64,000 bases of DNA, from positions 58,653 to 122,652 of the forward strand of contig JAKLIX010000013.1 in assembly GCA_022709385.1 (NCBI GenBank), written 5' to 3'. This document shows, piece after piece, positions 24,574 through 33,430 of the stretch. The notes beneath the pieces were generated by a model. It was not told the DNA's origin and ran no database searches. It saw nothing but the letters and a program-made list of their open reading frames with translations. Both the position numbers and the translations under genes were made by a program. Origin of the DNA: Bacteroidota bacterium. Lineage in GTDB: Bacteria; Bacteroidota; Bacteroidia; Bacteroidales; CAIXZF01. Each line of letters opens with the position of its first letter. The stretch's first letter is position 1.

Positions 24574-24750
24574 GGTTCCTGTCTATTTCATCAAAGAAGA
24601 TTGTAAAACGAGAGTTTTTTACCTTCATGCACGATGATCCGGTAAAAAATACACATACATTGCTGTTTGATGCGTGACAATCCCGAATGGATGACAGGAT
24701 GATATCCGGACGGAACCCACGAGGCCATGAAACCCCGATGGGGTGATATA
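24573..24750. repeat. Direct repeat R3, right copy (about 178 bp)
   Basis: It begins GGGTTCCTGTCTATTTC and ends near ATGAAACCCCGATGGGGTGA. It corresponds in order and orientation to 23690-23865 with many point differences. Together the two copies bracket hicBA and the 88-bp tandem units. Confidence 0.75.
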
Positions 24751-24793
24751 TACAGAATCCTGGTGAAAATGTCTGATCCAATGGGTTGATGAT

Positions 24794-24883
24794 GGTAACG
24801 TGCGGCCGCTAAACACAGCAAAGGCAGTAGGGTTGACGAGAACCGTAACTGCCTGTTTTGTTGTGTTTTAGCGGCATGTTACC
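24794..24883. repeat. 90-bp imperfect foldback
   Basis: The left arm starts GGTAACGTGCGGCCGCTAAA and ends AAAGGCAGT. The right arm starts ACTGCCTG and ends TTTTAGCGGCATGTTACC. The arms pair over about 35 bases with a few bulges around a loop of roughly 17 bases. Size and shape recall an integron attC site, but the RYYYAAC and GTTRRRY boxes are not met. Confidence 0.75.
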
Positions 24884-24891
24884 AGTATTAT

Positions 24892-25000
24892 TTATACCGA
24901 CACGGAATGAGTTTTCGAGAAAATTTCGATCCAGGGGTGTACGGCATTACTCCTACTAAACAGCTTTGCCTTCGCAAACCTGTCAAGTATGAGTATATTT
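24892..25000. repeat. Dispersed repeat R1, copy A
   Basis: About 109 bp starting TTATACCGACACGGAATGAG and ending TGTCAAGTATGAGTATA. It has internal inverted arms (a GTTT-CGA / TTCGCAAAC pair). It ends at the hepT stop codon. Other copies lie at 40450-40558, 63007-63216 and 63726-63834. Confidence 0.85.
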
Positions 25001-25341
25001 TATTTTTTTTCTAAAGCCCTGATTATTTGATTGTTTAATTCAGGTATTTTATTCTTGGCAACATCCCATACGATCGAATAATTTATTCCCAAATAGTCGT
25101 GGATTAACCGATCTCTCATTCCTGCCATGCTTTTCCAATTAATTGATTCCCATTTAATTTTAAAATCTATAGGAATTTGTTTTGTAGCCTCCCCAATAAT
25201 CTCTAAACTCCTGACAATTGCCCTTTTCAATGTTTCATCTTTAAGAAAATCATCCTTTGTCATTTCCGGCGTAATGACAGAAATTATGTACACACATTCA
25301 TCGTGAATATGCTTGAGGTATTCGAGTGGCTCTTTAGACAT
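25000..25341 (-). CDS. HepT-like HEPN-domain toxin (DUF86)
   Basis: A 113-residue all-helical HEPN ribonuclease. The active-site motif Rx4HxY is present in MAGMRDRLIHDYLGIN, and the DUF86 words SLEIIGEATKQIP and VWDVAKNKIPELNNQI fit. It overlaps the nucleotidyltransferase gene by 8 bases, the standard MntA/HepT arrangement. In the studied pair, MntA inactivates HepT by adding AMP to the Tyr of the motif. The gene is clearly AT-richer than the core genes around the island, consistent with acquisition by transfer. Confidence 0.9.
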   Translation of the reverse strand: MSKEPLEYLKHIHDECVYIISVITPEMTKDDFLKDETLKRAIVRSLEIIGEATKQIPIDFKIKWESINWKSMAGMRDRLIHDYLGINYSIVWDVAKNKIPELNNQIIRALEKK

Positions 25342-25636
25342 ATAATACTTCCTTTAAAATTATTGGGCCGATATAAGGACTTAATCCATTTTTTGTTACG
25401 ATTTCAACCCTTTCATTTAAAAAAAGCCGTTCGATGATATCATATACGGCCATGTAATTATCATAATTTTCCTTATCGGGGTCGAAATCGATCAAAATAT
25501 CAATATCACTTGATTTTATTTGTTCATCTCTGACATATGAACCAAAAAGACCAATATCCTTAATACCATACCTTTGCAGTTCAGGTTTGGTACTTGTTAT
25601 TGTTTTCAAAATTTGTTCTTTTGTAATCATTTTCAA
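25334..25636 (-). CDS. MntA-like nucleotidyltransferase antitoxin
   Basis: A 100-residue minimal nucleotidyltransferase. The GSx10DxD motif is complete: IGLFGSYVRDEQIKSSDIDIL, with the third acidic residue likely in NERVEIVTK. It is transcribed just ahead of hepT and overlaps it by 8 bases. Expected role: AMPylation of the HEPN toxin. MKMIT and MIT are equally possible starts (two codons apart). Confidence 0.9.
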   Translation of the reverse strand: MKMITKEQILKTITSTKPELQRYGIKDIGLFGSYVRDEQIKSSDIDILIDFDPDKENYDNYMAVYDIIERLFLNERVEIVTKNGLSPYIGPIILKEVLYV

Positions 25637-25690
25637 TTCTTTACTACAAATTTATGAATAATACTGGTTTTTTGTAGAATTCCTTACAAA

Positions 25691-25894
25691 TTACCGGTAA
25701 CTGTCAAGTATGAGTATAATCATGGGCAATGAAATTCCTGAAGGCGCAGACTTTATTCCATGCCACTCCGGCATATGTTTCCCTGAATTCCTGACATACG
25801 ATCCGAACAAGCCGATTTTAACAACACCAAACTGTTCCCGGAAATACGACTTCTCAGTTTGCAGTAAAGTTATTATTTGATCTCTGTGGAGCAT
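25691..25894 (-). pseudogene. Truncated second MntA-like nucleotidyltransferase
   Basis: The frame begins like a minimal nucleotidyltransferase (MLHRDQIITLLQTEKSYFRE, then VVKIGLFGSYVRNSG). After the GSYVR word it loses the expected ten-residue spacer and DxD pair. The last ten or so residues (MIILILDSY) are encoded by an R1 repeat end (25701-25719). So the gene has been cut by frameshift or deletion and joined to the repeat; its HEPN partner is missing. The catalytic Asp pair is absent, so it should be inactive. Confidence 0.7.
25701..25719. repeat. R1 repeat end fragment
   Basis: CTGTCAAGTATGAGTATAA equals the last 19 bases of the R1 family, here without the rest, fused to the truncated nucleotidyltransferase gene. 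Confidence 0.7.
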
Positions 25895-25989
25895 GAGAAT
25901 GTTTCTGAGATTAACACATCCCGACAAATATACTCAATTTTTAGGATTTGCGAAAGCACAAGCCACCATGATGTGTATCTGTCATGACG

Positions 25990-26045
25990 TTATACCGAAA
26001 GAACACAGGAATGCGAAAAAAGTGGTTCCAGAATCATCGGTATAA
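25990..26045 (+). repeat. Short foldback repeat R2, copy A
   Basis: A 56-bp element with perfect 9-bp inverted ends, TTATACCGA and TCGGTATAA. The interior includes AAGAACACAGGAATGCGAAA. Copies: 36643-36698 (opposite orientation) and 59394-59447. Confidence 0.85.
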
Positions 26046-26050
26046 AACCA

Positions 26051-26073
26051 AAAACGCCTCCTGGGGAGGCGTT
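26051..26073 (-). terminator. Intrinsic terminator of the DUF2807 gene
   Basis: Stem AACGCCTCC / GGAGGCGTT with a 3-base loop. Read on the minus strand it is followed by TTTGGTTTT. It lies 37 bases past the stop codon at 26110. Confidence 0.8.
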
Positions 26074-26109
26074 CCGGAAAAAGCAGGGGGATATGATGGA
26101 GCTGAAATG

Positions 26110-27720
26110 TCAGAAATCCGTCAGGGTAATGCCGAGGCTGAAGGGATAGAGCTCAGGACCCTTATTGTCCTTAAACAAGGCTGCCAGGGAGTAGTTGGCG
26201 GTGAGATTGAGCACGCCCCAGCCGACACGGGCGGTGGCATCCCATTTAAAGGGATTGAGGTAAAAATCATCTCTGTCCTTATCCTTGTTATCCTCGCCGT
26301 TGGTGTACACCACCTTGGTATGGGATCCGATGCGGAGCCCGGCTGTCATGCCGGCAGTCAGGTGAAAGCTGTTGATCTTGTTCTTGTTGTTGGTCTGGTA
26401 TTCGAGCAGGAGGGGCAGGTTGAGGTAGTTGACCACCAATTTGCTTTTCCGGTAATTCCGGTCGGGATCGGTGTCATAGCCGCCCACCAGCATCCCGTCT
26501 TCCGTACCAATGCGCACATTGTTGTCGAAACGATAGTTGCAATACTCCAGTCCAAGCCCGGTAACCAGTCCGAAATGGTTGTTGATCAGGTTCACGTTCT
26601 GTTCAAAGAAGTTCACCTTTACATTGATGGATTTTTCCATCCGGAGATCAAGAAAGTCGTAGCCCTTGGGCATGTCCATATTGCCGTCGGCATTGAGAAG
26701 GCCGTTCACTCCCAGGTCGAAGCCGGCCCAGTGACCGTCGAATTTGTGTCCTTTCTTACTCCCGATGTGAAATCCGCCGTCTTTTTTTTCCTTTTTTTCG
26801 ATCTTTACCCCGTCATCATTGATGACGAGTACCTTGGTTTCTTTTGTGCCGTCTTTGGACTTTTCCTTAATCACAACACGGACGCCCTGATCATCGATCA
26901 CCAGGGGTTCCACGTCCCCGCTGTCGGATTCGATCACGATACCCTTTTCGTCGATGGTCATGATGCGGTTTCCGTCGAGCTCGATGCGGGTCACTTCATC
27001 GCTGTCCTCCGGTTCTTCGCCGGTATATACCTTTGATACACCGCTTTTTTCAATGTTCTTTATGACCGGTTCTCCTTTCAGGATGATCTTACCCACACCG
27101 GAAGATTCGCCCTTGATCTCTTCCTTCACGTTCAGCCTGGCAGAGGCAGCACCGCTCACTTCCACATTGGCTTTGGCTGTCTCCAGTTCCCAGGCCTTGA
27201 GGTTGGCTGCGCCCGATACCTCTGTGCGGTGATATGCGGCACTCCCGCTCAGTTTCACTTCGGCTGCCCCGTCCACTTCACTGATCAGGTTCTTCACCTC
27301 GAGCTGCAGGGTAAGCTTGGCTGCCCCGCTGGCTTCCAGTTCAAACTTATCGCCCCGGATCACCGACTGCCCCTCCACGGTGGCTGCACCCGTCACCTCT
27401 ATCCTTTCAAGATTGACATAAGAAACGGTAATGGTAAGTTTTTTGGGGTTGATGCCCTTAGCCCCGAAGCTGAGGGTGGTCCCTTCCACTTCGGCGTACA
27501 CTTTGCCTTCAAGATCTTCCGGCGACTCAAACCTCACCTTCTGTGCTTCACCCTGGGTGAGGATCACCTTATACACACTGCCGGCTTCGATGGAAACGAA
27601 TGGCTGTTCGATCATCACTTCAGAGTAATTGGAGGTTTCCTGCGCGATCAGACTGCTGATCCCCGTCATCAGGAAACACATTGCCAGGCAGGATCCGCTG
27701 ATTAAAATCCTAGTTTTCAT
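26110..27720 (-). CDS. DUF2807 (GIN head domain) protein with C-terminal outer-membrane barrel
   Basis: A 536-residue exported protein with leader MKTRILISGSCLAMCFLMTG. Residues about 40-220 form the DUF2807 beta-helix-like domain, seen as repeated rungs such as LERIEVTGAATVEGQ, FELEASGAAKLTLQ, LISEVDGAAEVKLSG, RTEVSGAANLKA and NVEVSGAASARL. A charged linker (about 225-325) follows, with TRIELDGNRIMTI and MTIDEKG. The C-terminal 200 residues look like a PorT/OmpA-type beta barrel (LGLEYCNYRFDNN, LNLPLLLEYQ, LYPFSLGITLTDF). DUF2807 heads are thought to act in surface adhesion. Fusion of the head to a barrel would display it at the cell surface. Confidence 0.82.
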   Translation of the reverse strand: MKTRILISGSCLAMCFLMTGISSLIAQETSNYSEVMIEQPFVSIEAGSVYKVILTQGEAQKVRFESPEDLEGKVYAEVEGTTLSFGAKGINPKKLTITVSYVNLERIEVTGAATVEGQSVIRGDKFELEASGAAKLTLQLEVKNLISEVDGAAEVKLSGSAAYHRTEVSGAANLKAWELETAKANVEVSGAASARLNVKEEIKGESSGVGKIILKGEPVIKNIEKSGVSKVYTGEEPEDSDEVTRIELDGNRIMTIDEKGIVIESDSGDVEPLVIDDQGVRVVIKEKSKDGTKETKVLVINDDGVKIEKKEKKDGGFHIGSKKGHKFDGHWAGFDLGVNGLLNADGNMDMPKGYDFLDLRMEKSINVKVNFFEQNVNLINNHFGLVTGLGLEYCNYRFDNNVRIGTEDGMLVGGYDTDPDRNYRKSKLVVNYLNLPLLLEYQTNNKNKINSFHLTAGMTAGLRIGSHTKVVYTNGEDNKDKDRDDFYLNPFKWDATARVGWGVLNLTANYSLAALFKDNKGPELYPFSLGITLTDF

Positions 27721-27829
27721 AGTATTTGGTGTTAATGCGTGTTTATTGTTTTGCTGTATGACGGAGATGATATGGGCATTGTTACAACTGAACCCGAAAA
27801 AATTTCTCAGGAAAGCGCATCTGCAGGGT

Positions 27830-27908
27830 CAGGACGGTTCACAGGGGCAGGACGGTTTGTAGGATCAGGACGGTTTGTAGGGTCATGCCATGGCATGACC
27901 CTACAAAC
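27830..27908. repeat. Three 18-bp tandem units running into a 36-bp perfect palindrome
   Basis: The word CAGGACGGTT recurs at 27830, 27848 and 27866 (period 18). The third unit continues into a perfect inverted repeat at 27873-27908, centred at 27890/27891, with TAGGGTCATGCC as its left arm. It lies between divergent genes, upstream of the -7 box at 27987. Confidence 0.85.
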
Positions 27909-27986
27909 AAAAGGAATCTGTGATCAAGGTCATGACAACAAATCCCCCGGAAGTGAGTTATTGTTCAGACTGCCGTATATTCTTAT

Positions 27987-27994
27987 TACCTTTG
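27987..27994 (+). promoter_or_regulatory. Bacteroidota -7 box (TACCTTTG) for the T9SS type B protein
   Basis: TACCTTTG lies 8 bases before the ATG at 28003, an extremely short leader. It supports that ATG over the in-frame ATGs further upstream. Confidence 0.6.
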
Positions 27995-28002
27995 TATCTG
28001 TG

Positions 28003-30600
28003 ATGAGAAAGCTCCTCCTGGTCCTTGTATTGTTATTGTCATCCGGCCTGGTACTGGCCACCCATCAGCGGGCCGGCGAGATCACCTACCGGCATATCGG
28101 CGGTTTGACATACGAGGTCACCATCCTTACTTTCACTTTTGCACCGAGTCCGGCCGACCGGCCCAAGCTGGAGATCCTCTGGGGCGACGGCACCAGCAGC
28201 GAACTGCCGCGCACGATCAAGGAAGATCTGCCCAACGACATCCGCCGGAATGTGTATGTTGGCCAGCACACCTATCCCGGCCTTGGCGAATACCTGATCA
28301 GTGTGGAGGATCCCAACCGGAATTACGGCATCCTGAACATACCCAATTCGGTGAACATCCCCTTTTTCATCGAATCCCTGCTGGTAATCAGCCCTTTCTT
28401 CACCCCGAATAATTCGCCCATCCTGCTGCTCGAACCCATCGATTACGGCTGTACTTTCATCCCTTACATCCACAATCCGGGAGCCTATGATCTGGACGGC
28501 GACAGCCTTTCTTACCGCCTGGTCACCTGCAGGGGTGCCGGGGGATTTGACATTCCGGGTTACACCCTTCCCAATACAGTAGGTTCCAATGTCGGTTCGA
28601 TCATCAGCCTGAACGCTTTTACCGGTGATTTTTTATGGGACAGCCCGAAGATGCAGGGAGAATACAACATCGCCATTCTGATAGAAGAATGGAGAAACGG
28701 TTTACGGATCGGGTATGTTACCAGGGATATGCAGATCATTGTGCAGGGATGCAGCAATTTGCCCCCGGAGTTTGTTCCTGTGCCCGACACTTGTGTGGTG
28801 GCCGGGGGTGTGGTGGATTTTGACGTCACTGCCAGCGATCCCAACGGCAATGTGCTCACCCTCACCGGAACAGGAGGTCCTGTGGTCATAACCGAAAGTC
28901 CGGCCGTATTTCAGCAGCCCGTGGTCGGACCGGGCAGTGTCAGTTCCCATTTTCACTGGCAGACCGTCTGCAATCATGTCCGGCTCAATCCCTACCAGGT
29001 CTACTTCAAAGTCCAGGATAATTCTTTCCCGGTCAATCTGATCGACCTGATGACGGTCAACATCAGCGTGATCGGTCCGCCTGTACCCGGCCTGACCGCG
29101 GTTCCTGCAGGCAACAACATGCTGATATCCTGGAACAGGAGCCCCTGCGGCAATGCCACAGGTTATGCCCTGTACCGCAGAAACGGCTTTGCCGGATGGG
29201 TGCCGGGCTATTGCGAAACCGGAGTCCCCGCCTATACGGGTTACCAGCGCATTCAGACCTTTGAAAACCTGACCGATACCACCTTCACCGACGACAACAA
29301 GGGCAGCGGACTGATTCACGGCCAGGACTACTGCTACATCATCATTGCCTTATACCCCGACGGGGCTCAGAGTATCGCCTCCGAAGAGGTGTGCGCCACC
29401 CTGGTGCGCGATCTTCCCATCATTACCCACAACAGCATCCGCAACACCGACGCTGTCAACGGTTCCGTCTTTGTCGGCTGGGTCAAACCCACCGAACTGG
29501 ACTCCACACAAACACCCGGGCCATTTAAATATTTCATATACAGAGCCATACAAACCAGTGGTCCGCTCACCCTGATTGATTCCCTCGACGGCTTGAACGA
29601 CACGAGCTATGTGGATACCCTGCTTAATACCGTTGCCGGCGGTTTCACATACAGCATCGGCCTGCTGAACAATACGCCGGGGATGCGCTTCCTGGTGGGT
29701 TACAGCCAGGCAGCCACCTCTGTCTTCCTCAGGTTGCAGCCTACAGATGAAAAGATCATTCTGAGCTGGGACTTCAGCGTACCCTGGGAGAATGACTCTT
29801 TTGTGGTCTATCGCAGGAATCCGCTCACATTGTTCTTTGATTCCATTGCCATTACCCACCTGCGGACCTACCAGGATACCGGGCTGAAAAACGGGGAAAC
29901 CTACTGTTACATGATCAAATCCAGGGGAGCCTATTCCGATCCCGAACTCCCCGCACCCCTGTTGAACTTTAGCCAGCAGGCCTGTGCCGTGCCGCTTGAC
30001 AATGTAGCGCCCTGCCCTCCTGTTCTGGCTATCACGGTCGAATGCGAACAGCTTACCAATATACTGCGGTGGACCAACCCAAACCGGTCCTGTGCCGATG
30101 ATGCCGCCTTATACAATATTTATTATGCCTCTCAGCAACAGGCCGATTTCAGCCTGATCGCGACCCGGAGTCCGGCCACCGATACCGTTTATTTACACCA
30201 GGGCATGGCCAGTATTGCCGGCTGCTATGCCGTGACGGCGGTTGATTCGACCGGAAATGAAAGCCTGTTCAGCAATATCGTATGTATCGACATCGACAGT
30301 TGCCCGGCTTACCAACTCCCCAATGTATTCACTCCCAACAATGACGGCAAAAACGACTATTTCCGTCCCTTCCCCTGGCATTCGGTCGAAAGGATAGACA
30401 TCAGCATATACAACCGCTGGGGTGTGCTGGTATTCGAGACGACCGAGCCGTATATCAACTGGGATGGTAAAGATAAAAACACCGGTCAGTTATGTGCAGA
30501 CGGGGTGTATTTTTATGCCTGCGATGTGTACGAATTACGACTTAAAGGATTGTCTTCCAGGAAACTGAGCGGTGTGATCCACCTGATCAGCGGTCAATAA
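28003..30600 (+). CDS. Large secreted protein with T9SS type B (gliding-motility) C-terminal domain
   Basis: An 865-residue exported protein. The start MRKLLLVLVLLLSSGLVLA is chosen for its signal peptide and the -7 box just upstream; the longer frame would translate repeat DNA. The N-terminal region (THQRAGEITYRHIGG to about residue 250) is the conserved domain seen in many type B proteins. Several Fn3-like beta sandwiches follow (PVPGLTAVPAGNNMLISWNRS, DEKIILSWDFS, TNILRWTNPN). The last 85 residues are the CHU_C type B sorting domain: LPNVFTPNNDGKNDYFRPF, NRWGVLVFET, WDGKD, DGVYFYAC. It should be carried across the outer membrane by the type IX system. Ligand unknown. Confidence 0.9.
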   Translation: MRKLLLVLVLLLSSGLVLATHQRAGEITYRHIGGLTYEVTILTFTFAPSPADRPKLEILWGDGTSSELPRTIKEDLPNDIRRNVYVGQHTYPGLGEYLISVEDPNRNYGILNIPNSVNIPFFIESLLVISPFFTPNNSPILLLEPIDYGCTFIPYIHNPGAYDLDGDSLSYRLVTCRGAGGFDIPGYTLPNTVGSNVGSIISLNAFTGDFLWDSPKMQGEYNIAILIEEWRNGLRIGYVTRDMQIIVQGCSNLPPEFVPVPDTCVVAGGVVDFDVTASDPNGNVLTLTGTGGPVVITESPAVFQQPVVGPGSVSSHFHWQTVCNHVRLNPYQVYFKVQDNSFPVNLIDLMTVNISVIGPPVPGLTAVPAGNNMLISWNRSPCGNATGYALYRRNGFAGWVPGYCETGVPAYTGYQRIQTFENLTDTTFTDDNKGSGLIHGQDYCYIIIALYPDGAQSIASEEVCATLVRDLPIITHNSIRNTDAVNGSVFVGWVKPTELDSTQTPGPFKYFIYRAIQTSGPLTLIDSLDGLNDTSYVDTLLNTVAGGFTYSIGLLNNTPGMRFLVGYSQAATSVFLRLQPTDEKIILSWDFSVPWENDSFVVYRRNPLTLFFDSIAITHLRTYQDTGLKNGETYCYMIKSRGAYSDPELPAPLLNFSQQACAVPLDNVAPCPPVLAITVECEQLTNILRWTNPNRSCADDAALYNIYYASQQQADFSLIATRSPATDTVYLHQGMASIAGCYAVTAVDSTGNESLFSNIVCIDIDSCPAYQLPNVFTPNNDGKNDYFRPFPWHSVERIDISIYNRWGVLVFETTEPYINWDGKDKNTGQLCADGVYFYACDVYELRLKGLSSRKLSGVIHLISGQ

Positions 30601-30612
30601 ACCAACAAGCAT

Positions 30613-33232
<2,620 letters not shown>

Positions 33233-33367
33233 AGCAGTGCAATTGTTTTCGAGTGAAAAACAAATCTGATGGCATAAAGTTATCGTTTCCCGGAAATTTT
33301 CGCGTTTTCGCTCAAAAACCCTGATAATGTTGTGGCAGATTCTTCATCCGTGCATTTTCGCAGGGGC

Positions 33368-33405
33368 AAAAAAAACAGTCCCACCCGCTTCGGGAGGGAC
33401 TGTTT
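33368..33405 (-). terminator. Intrinsic terminator of the T9SS gene at 33431
   Basis: Stem AAACAGTCCC / GGGACTGTTT with an inner CCCG/CGGG pairing. Read on the minus strand it ends in a run of eight or more T. It lies 26 bases past the stop codon. Confidence 0.88.
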
Positions 33406-33430
33406 GCAGATGCTTGCCTTGTAAAGTCTG

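Noticed and set aside
23690..24750. CRISPR array suggested by repeated palindromic units
   Set aside because: Units are long, few and not separated by unique spacers of even size; no cas genes are near.
23540..24780. Several short open frames across the hairpin-rich repeats
   Set aside because: The same translated words recur in each copy because the DNA repeats; there is no start signal or protein family.
24794..24883. Integron attC site
   Set aside because: The RYYYAAC and GTTRRRY core boxes are not met (ends read GGTAAC / GTTACC) and no integrase gene is in the window.
27739..28002. N-terminal extension of the T9SS type B protein from an upstream ATG
   Set aside because: It would translate the tandem repeat and palindrome, lies upstream of the -7 box, and would place the signal peptide in the interior.
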